Below are positions 54,325-64,000 of a stretch of DNA of 64,000 nucleotides, one piece after another. The notes under the pieces were generated by a model. That model did not search any database and had not been told where the DNA came from. It saw nothing but the letters and a program-made list of their open reading frames with translations. The first letter of the stretch is position 1. Every line of letters begins with the position of its first letter. This DNA is from Cyathus striatus (Eukaryota; Basidiomycota; Agaricomycetes; Agaricales; Nidulariaceae). The position numbers and the translations under genes are program-made. The DNA is taken from assembly GCA_025738555.1 (NCBI GenBank), contig JAOVFP010000015.1, forward strand, positions 1,798,001 to 1,862,000, read 5' to 3'.

Positions 54325-56688
54325 CTATGCATTGTATTCAACTGCCCATGTCTCTTCATGTTGTCTTTCATTGTGGTTGTTTCCCCATCCCTTCTGGTTG
54401 TTCTGTTGTTTTGGTTTTTGTAATGGGAGGGGTCTGGCCCAGCTCTCTGTTGTTGGGTCGTCAAAGTTGAACACAAATGGCTGTATAATGTCTGGAATGT
54501 CAATTTTGGGTAAGAGGTCTTTTCGTGGTGGGTATATTCCCCTGGATGGGTTGTCAGCTGGGTTGTTCTTGCTTGATACATATCTCGTGTGTACTGTAGT
54601 GCCGTTTTGCTCACATATTTCATGTATTCATCTGAATACCTTGTTGACCCTCCAGCTTCTACTTCTTCCTGCACACCAACCTTTGACCACTCCTGTGTTG
54701 TCGCCATATACCTTGGCTTGCTCCTTGTTGCTGTTGATTCGTTTTTCAAGTATGATTGTGATGATGAAGAGCTCGAAGCCAACTGCTTCAGCCCATCCGA
54801 TGTCTCGTCCATCTGTTTGCCATTTTGGATGTAGTCTCCATGCTCGCCACCTTTGCCTGATTGTGATACTGATGCCAAAACCAGAGCTTGCATCTGAATA
54901 AGCATTGATGTCTGCCAGTGGGGTTGGTGCAGGGATTTTTCATGATAATGTTGGCCCCCTGAGCTGTCTTTCCCACCAAATAAGATCGTCCTCTGTGTGT
55001 TTTGGTGGAAAGTGTGGAGTGAACGGACTGTTATGGTATGTTCCCAGCATTGCTTCAAGTTTTGTAAGATATGCTCTGCCTTTGGGAATGATGAGCGTAA
55101 CATGGAGCAGTTTTCCGTATAGCTTTTGTACTTCTTCCAAAGTATGCTGTTTTCGCATTCTCCAGTCTGTGATTGCCTGTATGTATTTGTCTTGCTTCTT
55201 TTCCAGTAATGAGACAGTTTTGCAATCCAAGTCCCAGCTAAAACCCAGAAAAGGTACCACAGGTTGGAATAAGATTGTCTTGGTGCTTTCCCATACTGTA
55301 CCCAGCTGGTTAGATAGCTCATCAATGTCTGCATCACTGTAGCAATAGGGTTCTTCTTGTATGCTCACTCTTCTCTTTTCCCAAGCCAAGTCTCTGAACT
55401 CTGCATGCATATCTTTGTCATATTCTTCTGGCCTCCCATCTGGCATGTTTCTCCCCTTGTACCATATTCTAGATTGCTCGTGAACTTGTCCTCCACTTTC
55501 TGTGATTTCTTTCCTCCATTGTTTTCTCTGTTCATTGTATCTTGCAAGGTGTTCTCACAGTATCTGAATGAAGATGTGGTCATCCACCCATCTCGATGCT
55601 GGGCCCATTCCACCATGTCTGACGATTTCGAGTGCTGCATCTGCTGTTTCACCATATACTCCTCCCACTGAGGTAATCCCAAAGTTATTGCTGGTGTTAA
55701 TTGCATAGCTATCTTCTCCTTTAAGTCTGACCACCAGCCCGGGCCACTGGTTTGGGTGAGCCGGAATTGTTCTATATGCTTCTGCAACGTCTCTAATTGA
55801 TGCTTGTGATCCAGGTGGAAGTCTTGACACCAGTAAGCATATTGTGGAGAAGGTTCCCCATGTACATGGGAAATCTGCAGCATTAATGTGTGAATTAATG
55901 GATTCCACTCCTGTGACCGGTTTGTATGGGGAGGAGAAATTATGTATGGCACGATATCTTCCTGCTGGGCCAGATTTCGGGATAAGGGAGATTGGGGATG
56001 ATTGGAAGGGCCCAATAAGCACTTCTGTTTGACATCGTGTGAGTGGTTCCAAGTATCTTCCACTTCTGAATTCCTTTTCAGTGATGTCCTTGTGTGCCGC
56101 GTCATGTTGATGGACTGATTTGTGATTTGGTGGTGTATGTGTTCTGACAATGGAAGGAATGCCGAAATGGAAGCCTCAGCATAAGCCTTCCACCACTCTA
56201 TTATATTTTCCCTCCAACCCAGCTGCTTGTAACAACTTTTCCCACTTTGCACCCTTGTATGGTGTGAGGGGTTCATAACTTCTCTGCTTGAGGACATCTC
56301 TGAGCACCATGGTCTGTGTTTCCGCATCCTGAACAGCAGTGTCTTTCCGGGTGGGATGCATCTCGGCATCCCAGAGGCATTTGCCACTGGAAGCATATGC
56401 TGTCGCCATTGGGTTTGGTAAGCTTTCTGTTTTCTCCTCGTATTGCCCATGATTTGGTAAATCCATCCCATAGTTGGCATTTGTTGCATTTGGAGAACTC
56501 ATGTTTGCGGTGTCCCAGGCAAACGGTGCAAGTGGTGACGCTCTGTGGTTTTGCTGCGCCTTTTTGAAAAAACCTGTTGTTTCTGGGTGTTTCCTCTCTG
56601 GGCGATGGTGATTCGCTCTGCTGTTGCTGGCTGTATCGGCTGGATGTTGTTCTGGCTCTTTTGGGTGATCTGGAGCATGAGTGGTCAC
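54325..56688 (-). pseudogene. DIRS reverse transcriptase - RNase H with four in-frame TGA codons
   Basis: One frame runs from about ATG 56688 to TAG 54325 if TGA codons at 56176, 55555, 54940 and 54628 are ignored. It includes YEPLTPYKGAKWEKLLQAAG, VLIGPFQSSPISLIPKSG, YRAIHNFSSPY, SIRDVAEAYRTIPAHP (RT catalytic Asp), ASRWVDDHIF (the DD box), FLGFSWDLD, the thumb region LEEVQKLYGKLLH, and RNase H parts INAYSDASSGFGISI, GWAEAVGFEL, YGDNTGVV and SSKNNPADNPSRG. The domain order and motifs are those of DIRS-like elements. The frame overlaps the zinc-knuckle frame at its start. Confidence 0.85.
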
Positions 56689-56740
56689 CTCCTCGCCTCT
56701 TCTTTGGTGTGTCCAGCAGTATCTGTGAAGCTCGCAGCAT
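56273..56740 (-). CDS. DIRS gag C-terminal, zinc-knuckle region
   Basis: Frame with KKRRGGDHSCSRSPKRAR, then CTVCLGHRKHEFSKC and a second Cys/His cluster CCSGCGNTDHGAQRCP, consistent with nucleic-acid-binding knuckles of the element's capsid protein. It is in the same frame as the gag at 56915-57898, separated by stops at 56740-56915, so an intron or decay may separate the two halves. Confidence 0.65.
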   Translation of the reverse strand: MLRASQILLDTPKKRRGGDHSCSRSPKRARTTSSRYSQQQQSESPSPREETPRNNRFFQKGAAKPQSVTTCTVCLGHRKHEFSKCNKCQLWDGFTKSWAIRGENRKLTKPNGDSICFQWQMPLGCRDASHPERHCCSGCGNTDHGAQRCPQAEKL

Positions 56741-56914
56741 TATTGCATTGAGCTATACCGTTCCATCATGTTGGTATTGGGGTTTCATTGCATGGTGTGG
56801 TGGCGATGGCAGTGGCATATATTATGTGTGGCATATGGCAGTAATTGCATGGCAGATATGGCATAATGAAGGGTTCCATGTGTGGATGTAGTGGGGAGGG
56901 GAAATGATTTATTG

Positions 56915-57898
56915 TCAGTCATGTTCTTTTTCCTGGTTATGGATTTGGATATTACTGACCTCTTTTGCGCAATCTGATCCTTTCTGTATCACAATATCCT
57001 GGCAGATTTGTTTTAGCAGGTTATCATTGATTATCCCCAGATTCATGCCCCTCCCAACTTCCATATGATCATACCATTCTCTTCTCACTATGGCCTGGTA
57101 TTTTACGATTGCCTCATCACCATATTCCTCTTCCCTTATTGGGTGTGCGTCTAAACACCTGAAGAAATTGGAGAGGGCCTGTATGATATGTGCTGGCCAT
57201 AGTGTCTTCCCCAGTTCTAGCATCTGCCTCATCATTGCATGGCGTGCAACATTTACCTCCCCCCAGGTTAATTCTGTATCCTGGCGGATATTCTTCAGGG
57301 GTTTTATTGCGGAGAGTGGTTGGAGCGCAATTATGCCATTGGCACCTGTCTTGAGGCCTAATGTATCTGTCAAGTTGGTGGAGCATTCACCTTGTGCTAA
57401 GCTACACCCGCATGGGGTGAAGTAGTCAATTTCCACATATTCTTTGTCCTTGAGTTTGTTAATTGCATATTGGGCTGGTCTGTTTAAGGGCATCGCATCA
57501 ATGCCTACATTTGGGTCAAATATGAAGGGTTTGGCTTTTGTTGGTCTGGTGTCCTCCTCTTCCTCATGTCAGTGTCTTAGCTGGGGACTTGGTTCTCTGC
57601 TAGCTTCTTGTCGCCTTCTGTTGTCTCTTCTCTGTTCACTGTCATTTTGTTCTGGTGGATTAGGTTCCTCTTCTTCTTGTTGGCATTGCCTCTCCTCGTT
57701 TTCTGCCTGTACCTGTGCCTCCCATGCTGCTACTTTCTTTCGTTGGGTTGCATGCCATGTTGTTACTAGTTTCTCAATAGCTTCCTCATCTGTCATTTGT
57801 TCATTTCCCCCTTTGGCCATGTTATGCATGTCTTCAAAAATTTCCCCACTAAAGTCTGGGCATGTTTCACCTGATGGGTCTGTCTCGATTCTAGGCAT
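56915..57898 (-). pseudogene. DIRS gag-like protein with in-frame TGA
   Basis: From ATG 57898 (MPRIETDPSGETCPDFSGE) through a Gln/Glu-rich coiled-coil-like region. A TGA at 57569-57571 interrupts the frame, which then continues without shift: DTRPTKAKPFIFDPNVG, NRPAQYAINKLKDKEYVEI, LTWGEVNVARHAMMRQM, LSNFFRCLDAHPIRE and RREWYDHMEVGRGMNLGI. The last segments match the usual gag of fungal DIRS-like elements. The frame ends at TGA 56915. Confidence 0.7.
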
Positions 57899-58860
57899 TA
57901 TTATATGTTTAGGTCTGATTTATTAGTTTGTGTTGATACAGCTTGTTAATGAAAATTCTGGTGAAGACTCTGCACGTGTGCCAGTTGGGAACTTCTGAAG
58001 GTGGCAGGAAGGTGGTACAAGGAGAATTGGTCACATGTCACCTTCCTGCTGGAGTCAAAGACTATCATCTCTCTTTCGGTTCCCTTCACACAAGACCTAC
58101 CAACTCTGTATCCTTTCTGACATAAATAGGAATGCTGTACTTGAATTTTGGTGTGACATGCCCAGAATCGCGGCGGTTCCAGTGATATCCCACCCTGATC
58201 CCACCCCCTCGCACCATACGCGGACAGGTATCATACCTCCTCCCAAGGGCTAGCCATACGCGGATTTTCCATCATACCTAATGGCCGAAAATCGGTCAAA
58301 TATACGCGGATTTTCCTCTGACATAGGTCCAAAAGTGCCAAATTTTACGCGGACTGGTATCCAACCTTTATGGGCGCTTTCAGGGGTCCTTTCAGAGCCC
58401 ACAACAAGCGCAACTTTTTATATATTTCAACCCTGACGCCAGTATGACTACTATGGAGCGACTAACTTTATGAAGCAGAGTTTCCACGTCATCCGGGATC
58501 CGGCAACCGTGACACGGTCCGCGTAATGTATTGTGACAAGTAAACCTAGGGAAGCGCAAACCAGATAAGCAATGAATAATAACAGGGATGCCTAGCGTCT
58601 AATAAATGTATAAGTGATAGTGGTCGAAGTTCGAATAAAATGGACTAAATAGCCAAGGAGCAGCTGCAGTGCGATTGTGTTTCTACTACCAAGCTCTACT
58701 GGCATGAAAAGGCGCGGACATCGTCATCTTCGAGAGGTATCGCTGTGTACGTACGCTGAAATTCCAGCTGATATTACAAAATAGGAGGAAGGAAACATGA
58801 AAGTGCCGGTACTATCATACCTATAGCAAACGACAATTTACCTAGGGGGCCGCTAAAAAA
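57899..58860. repeat. DIRS 5' flank with ACGCGGA motif cluster (58205-58375)
   Basis: Four copies of (A/T)TACGCGGA: ATACGCGGACAGG (58208), ATACGCGGATTTTCC (58254), ATACGCGGATTTTCCTCTGACA (58301) and TTACGCGGACTGG (58347). The reverse form TCCGCGTA occurs at 58519. Units are separated by about 45 bp. No coding sequence is seen. The same motif cluster occurs at 45176-45285. Confidence 0.55.
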
Positions 58861-58869
58861 GGGCAAGCA

Positions 58870-59310
58870 TTAGTGCTATGTTTATCAAGACAGAAGAGTC
58901 CTACTTCCTGACGGGCTATAGGAGAATACGCCGACGCCAAAGGAAATTTTCCTTAGGAGCTGAAAAGAAAGAACGCATATCAATGAGATGCTCATAAAGG
59001 TTTTACTGCTTGATGAGCGGTGAGATGGGCTTTAGGAGAACATCCATACACCGACACCCTGGGATATTAGGAGCTCAAAAGAAGAACATATATTGGTATT
59101 GTATATGCTCAGAAGGGGCCTTGCTTCTTGATGGCCGGTGACATGAGCGTTAGGAAAAAAATCCGTGGGTCTAGACTGACACCCTGCAACAAGACAATCT
59201 GCCTCAGCAGCTGAAAAGAAAGAACACATATTAGCGTTGAATATACTCATAAAGGTGAAGTATACCTCTTGATAACCGGTGACATGAGCCTATACTGAAA
59301 AAGACAGTGT
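58870..59310 (-). repeat. Diverged tandem repeat with acceptor-like motifs (three to four units)
   Basis: Units anchored at about 58957, 59070 and 59208 share GAGCTGAAAAGAAAGAAC...ATGCTCATAAAGG...TTGATGRCCGGTGACATGAGC. On the minus strand each unit carries a pyrimidine tract and AG (TTCTTTCTTTTCAG), so each looks like an intron end plus exon start. No protein family is recognised. Confidence 0.5.
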
Positions 59311-59819
59311 CATAACCACCGCTTACTTGAGATCATCACCTAAGACAGCTGTAGGTCCCTTAGTATGGAAGACAATTGTCGTTCATACAACTCGACTGCG
59401 ACATGCTTCTCTTCCTACAGGCGAAAAAGTTGCAATCACAGCCAAATCACAGTATACCGTCAGCACTATAATGAAATTCTGCAACCTTCCACGACTCCAA
59501 GTTTCCCAAGAACTGCTGTAGCATCACTATTGCATAGTTAAGTTTAATACAGCCTGGCGATACAGCGCAGACTTTTCAGCAATTCACACCGCTGATTTCC
59601 ATCTCGTGCGAAGAGTATGGTTTCAAGATGGAAGCCAACGTCAACTATAACCAATCATGAAAGCTTCATATCATCAACACTGAGTCCCTAGCGGGGAGCG
59701 CAGATAACGAGGTCCCCATTCCTTTTTAGAAATCTACGCCAATCACAGGCTACAACGAGGCTTTTGTGGGGGAGGGAGATAACATCGTATCACCATGCTG
59801 TGAGTACAATCAGACAATA

Positions 59820-60520
59820 CCGCAGTGTAGGCGTCATGTAAACTTACTTTACCAGATTGCGCAGCTATGGCTGGGAGCTACAGTTAGCCAAGTACCGACG
59901 TATATGCGTCATGTAGCCTCGCTTTGTCAGATAGAATGACTTGCGGAACTGGTGGCATGAATCAACACCCCCTCGCGGAGTACTCGACAAGCGCCAAGTT
60001 CACCCCTCCGGGCTACGCCTATCTAAGAGCACAGCCTCCCAAAAACCGTCATTTAGACTCACTTTGCCAAGTAGAGTACCTTGCAACACTGTGGCTATCG
60101 TGTGTGACTCTTCTCTCAAAGTCGGAAAGTCAATGCGAATCGATCACGTGGGCGCCCACGGCCAACTTCACACCACCGGGTAACGCCTATGCCCTACGTA
60201 GGACGCACAGTTAGTAACCAGTTACCACAGAAAGCATATATGTAACCTCACTGTATCAGATTGAGCTTGGGGCTATCATCAATAACCGTTTTCAATAGCC
60301 AACAGTCCTCTCAAACTCTGAAATACAACCCATCAACACCCCAAACAGCACAAGAAAAACAAGCAGTACATACCCCTGTACCCCCTCGCGAAGTACTCGA
60401 CCCATCCCGACAAGCCCAACTTAACATGTTACAATTCCACCGGGAGACGCCTAGCCAAGTACCGCGGCAAGTATACGTTATGTAGACTCACTTATCAGAT
60501 TGAGCTTGTGGCGGGGGTTG
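59820..60520 (-). repeat. Diverged tandem repeat with donor-like motifs (five units)
   Basis: The core CGTCATGTAGACTCACTTTRYCAGAT recurs at about 59831, 59908, 60048, 60237 and 60475 with growing spacing (77 to 239 bp). On the minus strand each core reads as a splice donor (GTGAGTCTACATGACG or close). Two units also share CCCCCTCGCGRAGTACTCGAC (59967, 60382). Coding potential between them is low. A further weak pair (TGATAACCTAC ... ATCACGAGCT) occurs at 60775 and 61105. Confidence 0.5.
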
Positions 60521-62107
60521 CCTCGGAATGTTATCGAATCCGTGTAGAACACAGGGTGTATGTGCACACAGTGTTCTGAAATACAGCGTAAATGAACAAT
60601 CCAACAGCAAAAAAGTACAATCACGCACAGTAAACAACAATCCAGACTCCAGCACAACAGTCGAGCAATAAACATTCCTCGAGTCCCTATCACCCCGGGA
60701 CCATCCTAGTAACAGTCCCCATCGCAAAGGCTAGGAGAAGCACAACGTAAGAGAGAAAAGCCAGTGCTGATACTGATAACCTACATACCTCTTGCATCAC
60801 GAGCTCAATCATGAGTCAAGTATATATATTTTGTTCCGTTGTGTTTCGTACAGACAGAATGGAGCTGCGTCATGAATTTGGTTTCATGCCCAAGTTGCTG
60901 TGGTTGGCGACAATCAGCATTAGAAGCGTTCAGTATAAGCAGTGGTACAATGGAACAGAAGGAATGAACATTTCATAGATCCCGACACGCATTTTCTTCT
61001 GTTCGGTTTCAACTGGGATCTGCTTCACCTGGCAAAAATCCATTCTATCCCCGGTCCCTAGTGACAAGTCGCAGTTAGAACTTGCAGCTCCGTAAAGCAG
61101 TGATAACCTACTTTCCTCTGGAGAGGATCACGAGCTGAATTAAATGGTAGGAAGTTTAGTGTAGACGGAAGGAACTCGGGAGATGTATGCATATATGTAT
61201 ATTTTTCCTTTGCATACTTCTCAAGATCGAATGCGGGCACGGAACGGGACAGGATCTGAATGGAGTGTAGACGTGAAATGTACATCAGGCATGTAGAAAT
61301 GTATATTTTTGGTGTACATGACTATTACAGATCACGGTGGTTAATGGGAGTCAAAATCCGACGAGAAAGGGAGTGTGCTTACAGTTAGGATTACATAGAG
61401 ACAGGGCGGGAGTGTTTACGAAGACCCGGAGACGGCAGTTGTGAGGGCGAAGGGCGTGCGGGATGTTCCAGCTGTCAGGTGGCTGGCGTTGGGTTGGAAG
61501 GGGAATGAAGGGAAGGTTAAGCAGCCGTCGGTCCTGCAAAGCAAAAGGATGGATAAGCTGGGTTGACAGCGGTGATGTTCCACGTCGCAAGATGGCCGGC
61601 AAAATATATAATTATTTGTTTAAGCAGGAGGGTATCTTTAGAATAATGACACAGGTATAGTGTAGCGCCACTCTAGCATGGTGTACACGAATAGGTGGAC
61701 CTGTGGGCTGAAGACGAGAGATAGGTGGGCGCTTGGCTCCTATGAGCTGTAGGGTAGATAGCAGTAATAGGGTATAGTGGTTGCCGTTATGTGGATGTAG
61801 ACATAATATGATAGGCAGATCTGGTCAGTCGAGAGAGTCTGGGAAAGACAAAAGAGGGTTGGTTGGGTGGGAACTGAAATTATTGTTTCTACTGCTCTGC
61901 TCATTTCTATATCAACACTCCTTTGAACGAACCCAGTCAGTCTGTAGCCTCGAGGCATCCACTTGGCTGGCTGGCTTTCTGTTTCTATTTCTCATCTCCT
62001 TCTCTTCCTCCTAACCCTGCAGAACTAATAACCACTCATCAAATCCATCGCCACCAGATCGTCAGAGACCAGAGTCTTCTTGACTCGCTCGATCTTCTCC
62101 TCGTCGC
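60521..62107. other. Intergenic, no clear gene; promoter of the PX kinase at the right end
   Basis: Repeat-related remnants up to about 61300, then AT-rich sequence. Short frames do not resemble proteins. The promoter and 5' UTR of the kinase gene should lie near 61950-62107. Confidence 0.4.
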
Positions 62108-64000
62108 ATGCCAGCTGCCCTCGCTCTTTCTGAGCCACACCCCAACGTAATACCGCATAAGAAAAACTTTAGAACCGTTCTAGCTTTCGCATCTCCCTTT
62201 CGTCCCTCCTCAGACCACCCCCCAGCTCCCCGAAACACCATCCATACCCTCCCCAGCTCCACCCACAGGACAACCAGAAGTGTCGCAGATTCCTCATTCT
62301 TTCAGTCCCAATCTACTTCCATCGTTGATCTTACCCTAGACGACATGAAGACCCTCGATGCTGTCCAGCCTCCACGCCGTGCCCCCGTCCGTATAGACAC
62401 CGATGGCCCGTGGAGTGTCAGCGTCGCAGAAACCCCCAACGACTCTCGCTCATACAGTCTTTACATCAAGAGTGAGTTTTCCTTTCTTTCATAAAATCAG
62501 TCACCAGCACATACTCAGTGTGGCATTCATCTCTTTCTCCCTTTCCCTTTCCCTTTTCTTTTCCCCTTCCACCGATCACCTATTTTTATCCCCAACTTTA
62601 TGCTAACCTATATCACCCCCCACTCCTCCTCAGCCCCGACCCACAACCTCACCCTTACCCGTACCGCGATGGAAATCCTCGACCTCGACACCAAACTCCG
62701 CGAGGCTCACCCCGACGTCAAGATCCCATCCGTCCCCATCGACATCACCACCCTTCCCTCCCTGCCCCCCAAGAAGAAATCAACCTTCCTCAATACCCTC
62801 TCCCGCCTCGCCTCACCCACATCCAGCAAATCCAACCGCTCCTCCACCCGCCGGGCACCTAGTACCAGCACTCCCTCGGCTCTCCCGACCCCACTGACAT
62901 CACCATCCGGCGAAATCGGCGATCCATTCAGCTCCTTCACCAGCACCAGCACCGATGCCAGTGGGGTCCCACCGCCAACGTCAACGACGAGCACAGCAAT
63001 CGCAGCATACCTCACCACCGTGTCCAACACCGCTGCCCTGCGCCAAGCGCGTGTCTGGAAACGTTTCGTCCGCGTGCGAACAGACGACCTCGAGAGCGTC
63101 CGTGTTGAGCGCGCTATTAAGCGCGTTAGATCCGATCTCGCTGCCCATGGCGGCTCATCCAAGGACAAGGAAAAAGAGAAGGAGAAGGAAATGGCCCATG
63201 TGAGGTGTGAAAGTGAGAAAGGAAGTATCCATGTCGAGAGTGTTAATGGACGGGTTGAGGATGCCGCTAGTGTCGCATCGGCCCCGAGGGAGGATCGCAT
63301 TAAGGAAGAGGAGGAGGGCGAGGAGGAAACTAATACCGAGACTAAAGACGCGGATGTGGCTACTGTGGCTGCCGCCGATGGGACGTCTCAGCCTGTCACC
63401 GAGGAGACTAAGCAGGAAGAAGGGAATGCTTCCCCTGCCGACGATACTGCTTCCACCGCCGCCGCCGAGGATGTCCCTACAACGCCAATGGCCACTGATG
63501 CTCCACCTCAATCCCGCATGCAGCGCTCTCAATCCGCGGACCCGGACAAATCGTCCCGCCTTTCTCGTGTCTATGCCTCTTCTCAACCAAGCCAGGATGC
63601 TCTCTCATCTCAAGCTGAAACCGGGGACGAATCGTCCATCTCAACGCGTACGGGAAGCGGGCGCGCCTCCGAGCGCAAAAAGCGGTCCCGGTCCACTGCG
63701 CCCAAGGAGCCGAAAAAGTCCCAACGCAAAGTCGTCATTAATGACTTTGAGATGATGCGCGTGTTAGGCAAAGGGTGCGCTGGAAAGGTTCTGCTTGTGC
63801 GGCACAAGACTACCTCCGATCTTTTTGCGCTCAAGGCCATTACGAAACGGCATGTTCTGGCACATCAAGAATTGCAGCATACGCTTACTGAGCAGGCGGT
63901 GTTGAAGCGCATGGCCGCAGAGTCCCGCGATCCTTTCGTTGTTAAGCTATGGTGGAGTTTCCACGATAAAGAGAATTTGTTCTTGGTTATGGTGTGTTTG
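62108..64000 (+). CDS. PX-domain AGC-family protein kinase, N-terminal part (continues beyond right edge)
   Basis: Exon 1 is 62108-62471 (a second in-frame ATG at 62345 may be the real start) and exon 2 is 62634-63991, followed by a probable donor GTGTGT. A PX-like phosphoinositide-binding region spans the intron: WSVSVAETPNDSRSYSLYIK then NLTLTRTAMEILDLDTKL and a basic, Pro-rich PPKKKS loop, ending near ALRQARVWKRFV. A long disordered Ser/Glu-rich linker follows. The kinase domain starts at about 63735: INDFEMMRVLGKGCAGKVLLV (abbreviated core GKGCAGKV), ALKAITKRHV with the ATP-binding Lys, TEQAVLKRM, and FVVKLWWSFHDKENLFLVM, the typical AGC N-lobe. The rest of the catalytic domain is outside the window. 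Confidence 0.85.

Larger units (their letters stand above)
52441..57898 (-). mobile_element. Degenerate DIRS-type tyrosine-recombinase retrotransposon
   Basis: Minus-strand order: gag-like protein, zinc-knuckle region, reverse transcriptase/RNase H, tyrosine recombinase, which is the DIRS order seen in fungi. There is no integrase or LTR of its own. The core frames are long and well conserved but carry eight TGA codons. The DNA is strikingly poor in CpG compared with neighbouring host genes (several 60-base lines near 55.4-55.5 kb have none). A solo LTR is inserted in the recombinase, and a copia element lies just past its 3' end. True element ends are unclear; ACGCGGA clusters at 45.2 and 58.3 kb are candidates for outer repeats. 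Confidence 0.85.

Noticed and set aside
53892..55337. Minus-strand frame of 481 codons taken as one protein
   Set aside because: It is a chance joining: out of frame through the RNase H region, then the recombinase N-terminus, then read-through into the solo LTR.
52441..57898. Alternative genetic code (UGA as amino acid) to explain the TGA-only stops
   Set aside because: Host genes in the window (for example at 13136, 14907, 18240 and 36875) end in TGA in the expected place, so UGA is a normal stop.
62707..63300. Minus-strand open frame of 197 codons
   Set aside because: Antisense to the conserved PX-kinase exon; its composition is explained by the GC-rich coding strand.
1..64000. CRISPR array, bacterial operon or ribosome-binding-site features
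   Set aside because: No regularly spaced repeats of the right type; introns and gene content show a eukaryotic nuclear genome.

Overview
The window is nuclear DNA of a filamentous basidiomycete, most likely an Agaricomycete. The genes have many short introns (about 43-75 nt) with GT(A/G)NGT donors and usually TAG/CAG acceptors. The gene repertoire fits that group: cerato-platanin-like secreted proteins, a fungal HNH-nuclease protein, a PX-domain AGC kinase, seven-helix membrane proteins, and DIRS-type and Ty1/copia retroelements. Gene calls rest on reading conserved motifs and splice sites by eye; no database search was possible. Genus and species cannot be told from this window.

Layout. 1-3119 (-): 5' part of an ABCA-type ABC transporter, running off the left edge. 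3912-5699 (-): F-box/leucine-rich protein. 6776-7665 (+): small Sin3-like protein made of two PAH domains only. 8542-8997 (+): five-exon Swi5 recombination factor. 9048-10373 (-): RCC1-repeat protein, divergent from 10554-13136 (+), an intronless protein joining 2H-phosphoesterase-like, dual-specificity-phosphatase-like, P-loop-kinase and RNA-ligase modules. 13778-14907 (+): C2H2 transcription factor. 15687-16230 (-): TFIIA gamma. 16619-18240 (+): second C2H2 factor. 19.6-21.1 kb and 27.8-28.3 kb: cerato-platanin-like genes and remnants. 21.6-24.1 kb (+): Ser/Thr kinase. 25.9-27.2 kb (-): HNH-nuclease-like gene with an apparent frameshift, flanked by a diverged direct repeat. 29.0-30.3 kb (+): RanGAP. 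31.2-36.9 kb (+): full-length ABCA transporter paralogous to the one at the left edge. 37-43 kb: single-pass membrane protein, flavin-binding protein, acidic nuclear protein, seven-helix protein.

About 45-58.4 kb is a transposon nest. A DIRS-type element (gag, RT-RNase H, tyrosine recombinase; minus strand) is broken by eight in-frame TGA codons. A 609-bp solo LTR with a perfect 5-bp target duplication sits inside its recombinase. A 6.06-kb Ty1/copia element (LTRs about 98.6% identical, duplication TTTGG) lies just beyond it. Short ACGCGGA motif clusters occur on both outer sides of this block. 58.8-61.3 kb is diverged tandem-repeat DNA whose units keep splice-site-like motifs. The right edge holds the start of a PX-AGC kinase gene.

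The most interesting locus is 9.0-13.1 kb: a single-polypeptide RNA end-healing and sealing enzyme sharing a 180-bp promoter gap with an RCC1-only protein that may resemble Ats1/Kti13, a tRNA-modification factor. A second is the two-PAH mini-Sin3 protein at 6.8-7.7 kb.
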